DNA of 64,000 nucleotides from Streptomyces piniterrae (GCF_005048155.1 NZ_SUMB01000008.1:186001-250000); one strand, 5' to 3'; positions 17,200 to 27,140 are shown, counted from the stretch's first letter. Translations and numbers: made by a program. The notes: generated by a model not told the origin, from the sequence alone.

Positions 17200-17679
17200 T
17201 CAGCCCAGGTCGGGGGCGTGCATGGCCCGGATGCCCTCGATGTTGCCGTCCAGGTAGTGCCGCAACGAGAGCGGTACGACCTCGACGGATGCGATGCCGA
17301 CCCGGGTGAACGGCACCCGCACGACCTCGTACTCCCCGCAGGGCTCCTCGACCTCGGGGCCGTGCCGGCGCGAGAGATCCATCGATTCCAGTCGGCAGAC
17401 GAAGAAGTGCTGGACCTTCACCCCGTCCACGCCGCCGTCGCTGAAGTGCTCGACGGTGTCGACGAAGACCGGCACCACATCCTTGATCTTGGCGCCCAGT
17501 TCTTCGTCCACCTCACGGTGGAGGGCGTCGACGACGGTGGCGTCCTCGGGCTCCACGCCGCCGCCCGGAGTGATCCAGTACGGGGCCCGGCCCGGCTTGG
17601 TTCGCTTGATCAGAAGGAGATCCGCACCGTCGAGCAGAATCGCGCGGGCGGTGCGTTTGACGACTGGCCGTACGGTCAT
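17200..17679 (-). CDS. NUDIX hydrolase
   Basis: A 159-aa Nudix protein. The Nudix box is clear: GGGVEPEDATVVDALHREV followed by DEELG, with the metal-binding Glu residues in REVDEE. These enzymes cleave nucleoside diphosphates linked to another group. The ATG at 17679 (MTVRPVVKRTARAIL) gives the normal strand order; the frame is open further upstream without support. It converges on the FMN-binding gene with 15 bases between stop codons. Substrate not predictable. Confidence 0.9.
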   Translation of the reverse strand: MTVRPVVKRTARAILLDGADLLLIKRTKPGRAPYWITPGGGVEPEDATVVDALHREVDEELGAKIKDVVPVFVDTVEHFSDGGVDGVKVQHFFVCRLESMDLSRRHGPEVEEPCGEYEVVRVPFTRVGIASVEVVPLSLRHYLDGNIEGIRAMHAPDLG

Positions 17680-17839
17680 GTGGGACAGATGCCGCAGTGA
17701 CGGCCTGGTGAAACCCACGCCACACGACACGACACCGCGCACTTACCTCGTACGTCGCGGGCCCCGACGCGCCACAGGCGTCACTGGCCTCGCCTCCGCC
17801 CCGTTCCGCCCCGCTTCCCCGTAGGCTCCGGTCCCCCGC

Positions 17840-18736
17840 TCACCAGTCCGCGGCTGCCCGCAGCAGCCACTCATGGGCCCTGGCGATATGCGGTAAGCCG
17901 AGCGTCCCGGTGCGTGCGGCCAGGAAGTAGGTGCGCAGCGGGGGCACCAGAGGGTCGAGCAGGGCGACGACCTCGCCGCTGTCCAGCGCGGCGGCGCACA
18001 GATAGCGGGGCAGTACGGCGAGCCCCGCGCCTGCCGCGACACAGGCCAGCACCGCCCGGAGGTCGGCGGCGATGACGGCGGCGGAAGCCGCGGGTTTGGC
18101 GTCGAAGACCGCGGCCCAGTAGCGGGTGATCAGCGGCAGGCTCTCGTGGACCTCGACCAGCGGTACGGGGTCCAGTGCGCGCACGCCCCGGGCCTGCAGG
18201 ACCGCGGGCCCGCCCAGCCTGGCCGCCCAGCGCGGGCCCGCGATCAGCACATGCTCCTCGTCGCAGAGCGGGGTGGCGGTGAGCAGGCCGCCGCGTGGCC
18301 GGGCGGTGGTGACGGTCAGATCGTGGTGGCCGGCGGCCAGGCCGGTCAGCAGCTCCTCCGCCGGGCCGAAGGCGGTACGGATGGACAGGCCCTGCGCGAT
18401 GAGCGGGGTGAGCGCGGGCAGCGCGCGCTCGGCGGTGAACTCCGGAGGACCCGCGAGATGGAGGGTGCGGGTGACGGACTCCTGGTCCAGGCCGGTCTCG
18501 GTGATCTCGGTGAGGGCGTCCAGATGTGGCGCCACTTTGTGGGCCAGCTCGTCGCCGGTGGTCGTGGGGGTGACGCCACGCGCGTTGCGCAGGAACAGCG
18601 GGCGGCCCAACTGGCGCTCCAGCACCCGGATCTGGCTGGTCACCGCGGGCTGGGAGAGGCCGAGCAGCGCCGCGGCGCGGGTGAAGGAGCCGGCCCGGTG
18701 AACCGTGACGAAGGTGCGCAGCAGGGCCAGATCCAT
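17840..18736 (-). CDS. LysR-family transcriptional regulator with a TTA codon
   Basis: A 298-aa LysR regulator. Residues 1-60 are the helix-turn-helix (MDLALLRTFVTVHRAGSFT then LGLSQPAVTSQIRVLE); residues about 90-295 are the substrate-binding domain. AGGAGG lies 6 bases before the ATG. The codon at 17894-17896 (+ strand TAA) reads TTA for Leu in LGLPHI, so translation should depend on the rare bldA tRNA in Streptomyces. A T-N11-A-type site lies just upstream of the gene. No divergent enzyme gene adjoins it, so the regulated pathway is unclear. Confidence 0.9.
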   Translation of the reverse strand: MDLALLRTFVTVHRAGSFTRAAALLGLSQPAVTSQIRVLERQLGRPLFLRNARGVTPTTTGDELAHKVAPHLDALTEITETGLDQESVTRTLHLAGPPEFTAERALPALTPLIAQGLSIRTAFGPAEELLTGLAAGHHDLTVTTARPRGGLLTATPLCDEEHVLIAGPRWAARLGGPAVLQARGVRALDPVPLVEVHESLPLITRYWAAVFDAKPAASAAVIAADLRAVLACVAAGAGLAVLPRYLCAAALDSGEVVALLDPLVPPLRTYFLAARTGTLGLPHIARAHEWLLRAAADW

Positions 18737-18778
18737 CGCGTACCTCCTGCGCCCCTCGGAAGCCTGGTCGCGGCCCAA

Positions 18779-18796
18779 CTATAAATTTGTCGATAG
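18779..18796. promoter_or_regulatory. LysR-type T-N11-A motif / promoter
   Basis: CTAT (18779-18782) and ATAG (18793-18796) flank 10 bases, giving the LysR consensus shape in an AT-rich stretch 43 bases upstream of the regulator start. It probably mediates autoregulation. Inferred from motif and position. Confidence 0.45.
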
Positions 18797-18858
18797 GGTT
18801 GTGTCGCTAGCGTGATTGGACACTGACGCTGAGTCAACTAGCCTTGTTTTAACGGTTC

Positions 18859-18872
18859 GTTTCACGTGAAAC
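18859..18872. other. parS: parS site 4
   Basis: Exact GTTTCACGTGAAAC between the LysR gene and the terminator of the PLP enzyme gene. Non-coding on both strands. About 10.4 kb from the site 1-3 cluster. Confidence 0.92.
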
Positions 18873-18884
18873 ATGTCGAACCGT

Positions 18885-18921
18885 GGCCGGCAGGGTGACG
18901 AGGGGGGATACCCTGCCGGCC
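18885..18921 (-). terminator. strong stem-loop terminator of the ptpA/PLP enzyme operon
   Basis: GGCCGGCAGGGT (18885-18896) and ACCCTGCCGGCC (18910-18921) form a perfect 12-bp stem with a 13-nt loop, 41 bases beyond the stop codon at 18963. There is no U-tract in the minus-strand direction, which is common for Streptomyces terminators. parS site 4 begins 12 bases further on. Confidence 0.8.
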
Positions 18922-18962
18922 AGTTTTGCGAGAGTTCGGCGACGGGCCAACGGCTCGTGGGA

Positions 18963-20093
18963 TCAGGCGTCCTGCGCTGCCGTGTCCAGCGCGCGCAGCA
19001 CATCCGCGACCAGGTCCTCCGGCTCCTCCACGCCGACCGAGAAGCGGATGAAACCGTCCGGTACGGCATCGCCGCCCCAGCGGGCGCGCCGCTCGGCGGT
19101 GGAACGTACGCCGCCGAAGCTCGTCGCCTCGTCCACCAAGGTCAGTGCGGCCAGGAACCGCTCCGCGTGCGCCTTGTCGGGCAGCGTGAAGGACACCACG
19201 CAGCCGAAGCGGCCGGGGCGCATCTGCCGTACGGCGAGCTTGTGGGACGGGTCGGACGGCAGGCCGGGGTGACGCAGGACGGTGATCTCAGGGCGGTCGC
19301 GCAGCGCCTCGGCCAGCGCCAGGGCACCGGCCGCCTGCTGGCGGACGCGCAGCGCGAGGGTGGCGAGCGACCGGTGCGCCAGCCAGCTCTCCATGGGGCC
19401 GGGAATCGCGCCGACCGTCTTGCGCCACAGCCGTACGGAATCGGCCAGCGCGGCGTCGCGGGTGGTGGCGTACCCCAGCAGGACATCTCCGTGGCCGGTC
19501 AGTGCCTTGGTGCCGCTGGCGACCGAGAAGTCGGCGCCGAGGTCCAGCGGCCGCTGGCCGAGCGGGGTGGCAAGGGTGTTGTCGACGGCCACCAGGGCGC
19601 CCTGGCTGTGCGCGGCGTCGGCCAGTCGCCGGATGTCGCAGACGTCGAGGCCGGGGTTGGAAGGGGTCTCGATCCACAGCAGCCGGGCGCCCTCCAGCAC
19701 GCCGAGCTGGGCATCGCGTGCGGTCGGTGCGGTACGGACCTCGATGCCGTAGCTCTCCAGGCGGGTGCGGACGGCGGGCAGCAGCTGGTAGCCGTCGTCG
19801 GGGAGCACCACCGCGTCGCCGGCGCGCAGTTGGGAGAAGAGGACGGCGCTGATCGCCGCCATGCCGGAGGCGAAGGCGACGGTGTGTGCGCTCTCGTCAG
19901 GCGATTCGAGCTCGCCGATGGCCCTTTCCAGGCGGGCCCAGGTGGGGTTGCCGTCACGGCCGTAGGTATACGGGCCGACGGCATCGCCGGGAAGGTGGAA
20001 GTGGGCCGCGAACTCGGGCCCGGGGAGGGCGGGCTGGAAGGGTTCGGGCTCCGGGAGTCCGGCTCGTACGACGCGGGTTCCGTCGCCCGTCAT
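18963..20093 (-). CDS. trans-sulfuration-type PLP enzyme (cystathionine gamma-lyase/synthase family)
   Basis: A 376-aa fold-type I PLP enzyme. The PLP lysine is Lys196 in SVASGTKALTGHGDV, the cofactor Asp is in LVAVDNTLATPLGQ, and YTYGRDGNPTWARLE with VAFASGMAAISAVL are the classic family segments. Members cleave or form cystathionine, or degrade methionine or cysteine; sequence alone does not decide which. The ATG overlaps the stop of ptpA in an ATGA arrangement (20090-20093), so the two genes are translationally coupled. GGAGAAGG lies within the end of ptpA. Confidence 0.88.
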   Translation of the reverse strand: MTGDGTRVVRAGLPEPEPFQPALPGPEFAAHFHLPGDAVGPYTYGRDGNPTWARLERAIGELESPDESAHTVAFASGMAAISAVLFSQLRAGDAVVLPDDGYQLLPAVRTRLESYGIEVRTAPTARDAQLGVLEGARLLWIETPSNPGLDVCDIRRLADAAHSQGALVAVDNTLATPLGQRPLDLGADFSVASGTKALTGHGDVLLGYATTRDAALADSVRLWRKTVGAIPGPMESWLAHRSLATLALRVRQQAAGALALAEALRDRPEITVLRHPGLPSDPSHKLAVRQMRPGRFGCVVSFTLPDKAHAERFLAALTLVDEATSFGGVRSTAERRARWGGDAVPDGFIRFSVGVEEPEDLVADVLRALDTAAQDA

Positions 20094-20698
20094 GCGCTGT
20101 CCTTCTCCTCGGGGTGGTGGTGTCCGGGCGGGCCCGGCGTGACCGCGGCGCGTACCGCCTCGACGAGGCCGTCGGCCGCCGCCTCGATCATCTCCAGGCA
20201 CTCCTCGAAGCGGGCGGACCCGCCGTAGTACGGATCAGGGACGTCGAGGCCGGCGGTGGGCCCGATCTCCACGCCAGGGCCGGCGGCGGACAGGAGGCCG
20301 TGGTCGGCATCGCCACCGGCGCTCCCGTCGGCCGCGGCATCCGCCCCGTACGAGCGCAGCGCGCGGACCTTGGCGGCGTCCCGCGCGGTGGGCGCCAGCC
20401 GGTGCAGCTCCCGCAGATGACCGGAGTCGAGCGCGATGACCAGGTCGAGACGGTCGAACCAGGACGGTTGGAACCGCCGGGCGGTGTGCGTGTGGTCGTA
20501 GCCGCCCGCGCGCAGTACGGCGACCGTGCGCGGGTCGGCTTCCTCGCCCTCGAACCAGCCGCCGAGGCCCGCACTGCTGACGTCGACCAGTCCGCCGAGC
20601 CCCGCTTCCGCGATGCGGGCGCGGAAGACGGACGCGGCCATCGGCGAGCGGCAGATGTTGCCGGTGCAGACGAAGCAGATGCGGAACGGGGGGCTCAA
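20090..20698 (-). CDS. ptpA: low-molecular-weight protein-tyrosine phosphatase
   Basis: A 202-aa phosphatase. The P-loop CTGNICRS has catalytic Cys11 and Arg17 at the N-terminus, and the general acid Asp lies in VPDPYYGG near residue 155. An insert of about 30 residues rich in Ala/Asp/Gly (around AADGSAGGDADHG) makes it longer than most family members. Position between dnaB and ssgA fits PtpA of S. coelicolor, which influences antibiotic production, as I recall. It is coupled to the PLP enzyme by a 4-base overlap. Confidence 0.88.
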   Translation of the reverse strand: MSPPFRICFVCTGNICRSPMAASVFRARIAEAGLGGLVDVSSAGLGGWFEGEEADPRTVAVLRAGGYDHTHTARRFQPSWFDRLDLVIALDSGHLRELHRLAPTARDAAKVRALRSYGADAAADGSAGGDADHGLLSAAGPGVEIGPTAGLDVPDPYYGGSARFEECLEMIEAAADGLVEAVRAAVTPGPPGHHHPEEKDSA

Positions 20699-20730
20699 GG
20701 GGGTGGTCCTCGGATTGGTCCTCAGGTCGG

Positions 20731-21108
20731 TCAGTCCTTGTCGGGGAGGAGCATGTGCATTGCCCAGGAGACGATCGAAATGATCACGCCGCCGAGCACC
20801 GCCGTCCAGAAGCCGTTGACGGAGAAGGCCAGGTCGAGTTTGCCGGCGACGAAGGACGTCAGCAGCAGCATCAGAGCGTTGACGACCAGGGTGATCAGTC
20901 CGAGCGTGAGCACGAACAGGGGGAACGAGAGCAGCTTCACGACGGGCTTGACCAGGAAGTTGACCAGCCCGAAGATCAGCGCGACCAGTACCAGTGTCAG
21001 GATCTGGCGGCCGGTGTTGTCGCCGGTGAGTGTTATGTCCTTGAGCAGCCAGATGGCCACGGCAAGCGCCGCGGCGTTGGCGATCGTCTTGACCAGAAAA
21101 TGCTTCAT
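20731..21108 (-). CDS. phage-holin-family-like small membrane protein
   Basis: A 125-aa protein with four transmembrane helices, matching the 'mycobacterial 4-TMS phage holin' type of membrane protein (LVNFLVKPVVKLLSFPLFVLT and NALMLLLTSFVAGKL are typical). Such proteins are common on actinomycete chromosomes and are not evidence of a prophage. It is divergent from the cupin gene with 48 bp between starts and lies 32 bases upstream of ptpA on the same strand, so it could head that operon. Function unknown. Confidence 0.85.
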   Translation of the reverse strand: MKHFLVKTIANAAALAVAIWLLKDITLTGDNTGRQILTLVLVALIFGLVNFLVKPVVKLLSFPLFVLTLGLITLVVNALMLLLTSFVAGKLDLAFSVNGFWTAVLGGVIISIVSWAMHMLLPDKD

Positions 21109-21156
21109 GGTGAGATCGTCGCAGAAGAGTCTGAAACAGCGAGAGGTGCGGACGGC

Positions 21157-21474
21157 GTGAAAGCTTTCAGGCTGGAAGAACTGGAAGCGGAACGGGTCGC
21201 GAACGACGGCGCGTATCTGCAGTTCCTCCGGGAACGCAACATGTCGGTCGGGCTGTACGCGCTGGATGCGGGCAGCCTCGATCCGCAGCAGCCGCACGGC
21301 CAGGACGAGGTGTACTTCGTGGTCAGCGGCCGGGCGGCGATCACGGTCGGGACGGAGACGCAGTCGGTGGCGCGCGGCAGCGTCGTCTATGTGCCCGCCG
21401 GGGTGCCCCACAAGTTCCATCACATCAGCGAGGACCTGCGGGTGATGGTGGTCTTCTCTCCGCCCGAAAGCTGA
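21157..21474 (+). CDS. cupin-domain protein
   Basis: A 105-aa single-domain cupin. Motif 1 is PHGQDEVYFVVSGRAAITVG and motif 2 VPAGVPHKFHHI, giving the His/Glu metal ligands. The barrel is complete and nothing else is attached. Small cupins of this kind can be dioxygenases, isomerases or sensors; the activity cannot be assigned. The GTG at 21157 has GAGAGG 10 bases upstream; longer in-frame starts lie antisense to the holin-like gene and are rejected. Confidence 0.85.
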   Translation: MKAFRLEELEAERVANDGAYLQFLRERNMSVGLYALDAGSLDPQQPHGQDEVYFVVSGRAAITVGTETQSVARGSVVYVPAGVPHKFHHISEDLRVMVVFSPPES

Positions 21475-21522
21475 GGCCCGGCGCCCCGGGTCCACCTCGG
21501 AGCGGAGGGCCGGACCCCGGAT

Positions 21523-21532
21523 CCCCTAGGGG
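21523..21532. promoter_or_regulatory. CCCCTAGGGG palindrome
   Basis: A 10-bp perfect palindrome about 160 bases upstream of the small membrane protein gene. The same sequence appears at 55981-55990 before the ABC operon. I see no known regulator for it, so it is recorded only as a shared motif. Confidence 0.3.
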
Positions 21533-21691
21533 AAGACTCAGGGACAGGTCGGGGGTGTGAGGCCTCCGCGGCGGCCTTTCGCGCCCTAGCATCGACGGTG
21601 AAGGGGGAACCGGAGACGCGACGCGGCAGACGCGCAGCACGCGGACGGTGCCATCGACGCGAAGCGAGACGAGAGAAAGCAGGGCAGAGCA

Positions 21692-21916
21692 GTGGCTGGT
21701 AAGGGGATATTCGCAGGCCTTCCGTGGTGGGTCACCTGGGTCGTGGTGCCCGTCATCCTGATCGTTGTCTTCGGCGGACTGATCACCAGCGCGGTCGGCT
21801 TCCTGATCGGCCTGCTGTTCAAGGTCCTGATCGCGGCAGCGCTGATCGCCGGGGTCATCTATCTCGTGCGCAGGTTCACCGGAACATCGTCGTCCTCGTC
21901 GAAGGGCGAGTGGTAG
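21692..21916 (+). CDS. small membrane protein (DUF5326-like)
   Basis: A 74-aa protein with two transmembrane helices (VTWVVVPVILIVVFGGLI and LLFKVLIAAALIAGVIYLV) and a Ser-rich hydrophilic end. The start MAGKGIFAGLPWWVTW closely resembles a small conserved Streptomyces membrane family (DUF5326, from memory). GTG start; the ribosome binding site is weak. Function unknown. It precedes ssgR but is separated by about 300 bp. Confidence 0.78.
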   Translation: MAGKGIFAGLPWWVTWVVVPVILIVVFGGLITSAVGFLIGLLFKVLIAAALIAGVIYLVRRFTGTSSSSSKGEW

Positions 21917-22221
21917 GCCGCGTAGGCCGCAGGCTTTACCGGCACCGTTCGCAGACGCCCCGTTCCGTACGCCTGGAGCGGGGCGTTCGGCGTTCCCCGC
22001 AGGGGTGTTGGATTTCACCAGGTGCGTACGAGGCACTCCGTACGGTCATGACCGGTCAAGGAGCGTGCCGAGTGAGTTAACTCAAGTCATTCGGCCTGCC
22101 GGCGCTGCCGACGGGGCTAGAGTGCGCACCGCAGGCGTCTTCCGGATGCTGACGTTCCGGATCGCGTCCGGCGGCGCCAGGGCGGACGTCGCCGATAGGG
22201 GCCATGGGGAAGGCGTTGGCA
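21917..22221. other. ssgR upstream region with TGAGTTAACTCA palindrome
   Basis: No gene. A perfect 12-bp palindrome TGAGTTAACTCA lies at 22073-22084, 138 bases before the ssgR start, and stands out from the GC-rich background. It may be an operator for ssgR (self or another regulator). A GC-rich inverted stretch near 21950-21990 may terminate the small membrane protein transcript. Confidence 0.45.
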
Positions 22222-22992
22222 ATGGCGAACGGCGAATCCGATTCTCGTCCCACTCTGATCGGATCGGTGCGGCGCGCCCTCCGGCTGTTGGAGGCGGTGG
22301 CGGCGCACGCCGGTGGCGCGCCCGCCAAGCAACTCGCCAGAGAAACCGGGCTGCCGCTCGCGACGACCTACCACCTGCTGCGGACCCTGACGCACGAGGG
22401 CTATCTGCGCCGGGAGAACGGGGTGTTCGTCTTCGGGGAGGCCGCCGAGTGCCTCGGACGGGCCGGCGCCAGGAGCCGGCAGCGCGCCCATGTCTCCGAG
22501 GCGCTGGCCCTGGCGGGACGGGAGTTGGGGGCCGCCGTCTACTTCGCCGTCTACCGTGAGGGTGAGGTTGATGTGGTCGCGGTGACGGACGATCCGGACC
22601 GACCGCCGGTCGAGGAGTGGGTGGACTTCCGCACCAGCGCGCACGCTCACGCGATCGGGCAGTGTCTGCTGGCGCAGCTGGACGAGGCGTCACGGAAAGA
22701 GCATCTGGCCCGCCATCCCGTGCGGTCGATCACCCCGTTCTCCGTGCGGTCGGAGGGGGATCTGCTGCGGCGTCTGGACACGGTGCGTCGCGCCCAAGTC
22801 GCCTACGAGCAAGAGGAATATGCCTTGGGCACGGTCTGCTCCGCGTTCCCCGTGCATGTCAGCTCGGCGGCGGCGACGCTGGCCGTTTCGCTGCCCGCCG
22901 AGGAGGTGCACCGATTGCATGCCGTTACGGATCGACTACGCACAATGGCGGAGACGACGTTAACGACACTCGCCTTCTCTATCAGTATCTGA
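22222..22992 (+). CDS. ssgR: IclR-family activator of ssgA, SsgR
   Basis: A 256-aa IclR regulator: winged helix at about residues 12-70 (LLEAVAAHAGGAPAKQLAR, GLPLATTYHLLRTL) and effector domain 75-250. It sits directly upstream of ssgA, as SsgR does in S. coelicolor, where it activates ssgA (established there). Codon 247 (22960-22962) is TTA, so late translation should require bldA tRNA. The ATG at 22222 is preferred because GGGGAAGG lies 8 bases before it; an ATG at 22204 lacks a site. Confidence 0.9.
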   Translation: MANGESDSRPTLIGSVRRALRLLEAVAAHAGGAPAKQLARETGLPLATTYHLLRTLTHEGYLRRENGVFVFGEAAECLGRAGARSRQRAHVSEALALAGRELGAAVYFAVYREGEVDVVAVTDDPDRPPVEEWVDFRTSAHAHAIGQCLLAQLDEASRKEHLARHPVRSITPFSVRSEGDLLRRLDTVRRAQVAYEQEEYALGTVCSAFPVHVSSAAATLAVSLPAEEVHRLHAVTDRLRTMAETTLTTLAFSISI

Positions 22993-23095
22993 AAACTCAC
23001 TCCTTGTGATCTGCTTGCACATGACAGACGATGGCGCAATAGGGCTGCGGGGGATGATTCCCGGCCATCTCCGATCAAGCGCGGGGTAGTGGTTG

Positions 23096-23518
23096 ATGAC
23101 CGACACAGTTCAGGCAGAAGTGATCATGAGCTTCCTCGTCTCGGAGGAACTCGCGTTCCGGATCCCGGTGCAGCTGGACTTCGACAGCGCCGATCCGTAC
23201 GCCGTTCGCCTTACCTTCAATCTCCCCGGCGATACGCCTGTGACCTGGGCATTCAGCCGTGAATTGCTACTCGACGGGCTGAGTCGGCCCTCGGGTGAGG
23301 GCGATGTGCGCATCGCGCCGTCCTTCCCCGAGCACCTCAGCGATGTCTTCATCAGCCTCCAAGTAGGCGCCGAACGGGCCGTGTTCCGGGTCAGCGCGCC
23401 GCCTCTGGTCGCCTTCCTGGACCGCACCGACCGACTGGTGCCGCTGGGCGAGGAAGAGGTCTGCGACACCCTGGAGGCCGTGCTGGACCGGATCCTCACG
23501 GAGGCCCCGGCCGGCTGA
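23096..23518 (+). CDS. ssgA: sporulation-specific cell division activator SsgA
   Basis: A 140-aa SsgA-like protein (SALP). The conserved core DPYAVRLTFNLPGDTPVTWAF, RELLLDGL and PSGEGDVRI marks the family; the segment MSFLVSEELAFRIPV marks the SsgA branch rather than SsgB. In streptomycetes SsgA promotes septum placement and sporulation and acts with SsgB and FtsZ. The ATG at 23096 gives the N-terminus MTDTVQAEV seen in relatives. The 103-bp gap after ssgR carries TTGCAC near 23013 as a possible -35 element, so ssgA probably has its own promoter controlled by SsgR. Confidence 0.95.
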   Translation: MTDTVQAEVIMSFLVSEELAFRIPVQLDFDSADPYAVRLTFNLPGDTPVTWAFSRELLLDGLSRPSGEGDVRIAPSFPEHLSDVFISLQVGAERAVFRVSAPPLVAFLDRTDRLVPLGEEEVCDTLEAVLDRILTEAPAG

Positions 23519-23530
23519 CCGCAACACTTT

Positions 23531-23564
23531 CGGTTACTCAGCGCATACGGCTACTCAGCGCTTA
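23531..23564. repeat. 17-bp tandem duplication across the stop codon of the YibE/F gene
   Basis: Two 17-bp copies (23531-23547 and 23548-23564) differ at two positions; both share TACTCAGCGC. The second contains the stop codon (23555-23557) of the minus-strand gene. One of several such repeats in this window. Confidence 0.8.
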
Positions 23565-24979
23565 CGACGTCTGCCGCGAGACCCGCGCCGCCCGGACCGT
23601 CCTGCCGTGGCCTCCTCGCCGCCCCATGGCGCACCGGACCCGGCGCCGGGCCCCGGCGCCGACCCGTCGGCCGGCCGGGCCCCGGCAGGCGCCCCCTGGC
23701 CCCTGCGGTCCGCCGAGACGACCAGCGCCGCGAGCAGCGTCGTCAGCGGCACCGAGGCGACCAGCCCGATGCTGCCCACCAGCGTGCGCACGATCTCCGT
23801 CGCGACCACCTCGCTCGAGGCGACCGTGCCGACGCTGCTCTGTGCGATCGAGAACAGCAAAAGCAAAGGCAACGCCGCGCCCGCGTAGGCCAGTACGAGC
23901 GTGTTCACCACCGACGCGATGTGATCCCGTCCGATCCGCATCGCCGCGCCGTACAGCCTGCGCCAACTCGCCGACGGATCCGCCTCCTTCAGCTCCCACA
24001 CCGCGGCGGTCTGGGTCACCGTCACATCGTCGAGCACACCCAGCGAACCGATGATGATGCTCGCCAGCAGCAGGCCGCGGATCTCGATGTTCGGGTACAG
24101 GCCGTGCACCAGCCCCGTCGTGTCGTCGATATTGCCGGTCAGCAGCGCCCAGCCGATGAACACCGACCCGAGCAGGCCGATCAACAGCAGTGACGCGAGC
24201 GTGCCGAGCACCGCCACCGACGTCCGAGCCGTCAGACCGTGGCACAGATAGAGCGCGATCAGCATGATCGCGCTGCCGCCGACCACCGCCACCAGCAGCG
24301 GATTGGACCCCTGCAGGATCGCCGGGAGGATGAACAGCGTCAGGACCCCGAAGCTCGCCGCGAGCGCCACCAGCGCGAGCACCCCGCGCAGCCGGCCGAC
24401 GACCACGACCGCGAACGCGAAGATCGCGGCCAGCACCCACATCGGGAAGGTCCGGTCCACATCGCTGACCGAATACTGAAGATCCTTCGGGGCCTTGGGG
24501 GAGTATGTGACCACCACGTCCTGCCCGGCCGTGTAGTGCCGCGTGGCGTCGGGCGTCACCACGGTCTGGAAGGTCCGCCCGGTGTCCTTCCCGGTCGTGA
24601 CCTTGATCGTCGCCTGCTGGCAGTCGTTGCCCTTCGCCGCTCCCCCGCCCGGTGGTTGGCCCGGCGGCGGCGTCGGCTGAGGCTGCTGTTCGGCATGGAC
24701 GTCGGCGCAGTTCACCTGCTCCACCTTGACCACGGTCGCGCGTTCCGTGGGCTGGTCGAAGCCGACGCCGGACGGCTTGTGCGCGGGCGCGCCGCCCGGC
24801 CACAGCACGACCAGGCCGACCACCACCGCGGCGGCGAAGGGGATCAGTACCGCTGCGATGACCTTGCGCAGATGGCGGGAGACGGGCGCAGCGGGCCCAT
24901 GGCCATGCGCGTGCGCGTGCGAATGCGGATGCGTCTGGTGCTCGGGGCTGCTCACCGCCCGATCATCGCAAGAACTCAT
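23555..24979 (-). CDS. YibE/F-family polytopic membrane protein with His-rich N-terminus
   Basis: A 474-aa membrane protein. The first 35 residues contain a histidine cluster (HQTHPHSHAHAHGHG), a likely metal-binding tail. One membrane helix follows (about 38-62), then an extracytoplasmic domain of about 110 residues with two cysteines, then seven or more helices with the YibE/F family segments LDDVTVTQTAAVWELK and MRIGRDHIASVVNTLVLAYAG. The C-terminus is Gly/Ala/Arg-rich. The function of the family is not known to me. It is divergent from thiC and convergent with ssgA. Confidence 0.85.
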   Translation of the reverse strand: MSSCDDRAVSSPEHQTHPHSHAHAHGHGPAAPVSRHLRKVIAAVLIPFAAAVVVGLVVLWPGGAPAHKPSGVGFDQPTERATVVKVEQVNCADVHAEQQPQPTPPPGQPPGGGAAKGNDCQQATIKVTTGKDTGRTFQTVVTPDATRHYTAGQDVVVTYSPKAPKDLQYSVSDVDRTFPMWVLAAIFAFAVVVVGRLRGVLALVALAASFGVLTLFILPAILQGSNPLLVAVVGGSAIMLIALYLCHGLTARTSVAVLGTLASLLLIGLLGSVFIGWALLTGNIDDTTGLVHGLYPNIEIRGLLLASIIIGSLGVLDDVTVTQTAAVWELKEADPSASWRRLYGAAMRIGRDHIASVVNTLVLAYAGAALPLLLLFSIAQSSVGTVASSEVVATEIVRTLVGSIGLVASVPLTTLLAALVVSADRRGQGAPAGARPADGSAPGPGAGSGAPWGGEEATAGRSGRRGSRGRRRKR

Positions 24980-25037
24980 GGGGCCCCCTGTTCACCGCGC
25001 CACACCGGCCGCTACCGTGGTGCCACCTTTGCAATCG

Positions 25038-25168
25038 CGGGAGCTCGGAGCACCGGGCTGAGAGGGCGCTGACCTTCATCCCAGCGATGTTTCACGTGGA
25101 ACATCGACGGATGGAAGCGGCTGCGTCGACCGCCGAACCTGTTACCGGGTAATGCCGGCGTAGGGAGT
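25038..25168 (+). promoter_or_regulatory. TPP riboswitch (THI element) of thiC
   Basis: Shows the conserved TPP-sensing core: GGGCTGAGAGGG (25055-25066) on the 5' side, and AACCTGTTACCGGGTAATGC with CGGCGTAGGGAG (to 25167) on the 3' side. The final AGGGAG is also the thiC ribosome binding site, 9 bases before the ATG, so ligand binding can hide it and block translation. Between the two cores the variable arm is extended: CTTCATCC pairs with GGATGGAAG, and inside it lies a parS-like palindrome. Boundaries are approximate. Confidence 0.93.
25089..25102. other. parS: near-parS palindrome inside the TPP riboswitch
   Basis: GTTTCACGTGGAAC differs from parS at one position. It is the centre of a 22-bp palindrome (25085-25106) with only that mismatch, and in RNA would form an 11-pair hairpin at the tip of the riboswitch arm. 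ParB binding is plausible but would be weaker than to a perfect site. Confidence 0.6.
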
Positions 25169-25176
25169 TGGGTCTT

Positions 25177-26997
<1,821 letters not shown>

Positions 26998-27004
26998 GCC
27001 GACC

Positions 27005-27045
27005 GCGCCGCGCTGTCCCGGAACGCGTTTCCGGGGCAGCGGCGC
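27005..27045 (+). terminator. thiC terminator hairpin
   Basis: Seven bases after the thiC stop, a stem of about 17 pairs (GCGCCGC then TGTCCCGGAA on the left, TTCCGGGGCA then GCGGCGC on the right) with one 2-base bulge and one G-U closes on a short loop. No T-run follows. Confidence 0.75.
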
Positions 27046-27140
27046 ACGGGCCCGGGGGACGCTCCGCCGCGTACGCCGGGGCCCGCGCCTGGCCGGTAGG
27101 CGTACTGCCGCACCGGCCGGCGGTGGGCCACCATGACCGC

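Noticed and set aside
20731..21108. Phage holin-like protein as a sign of prophage
   Set aside because: This membrane family is common on actinomycete chromosomes and no other phage gene is present.
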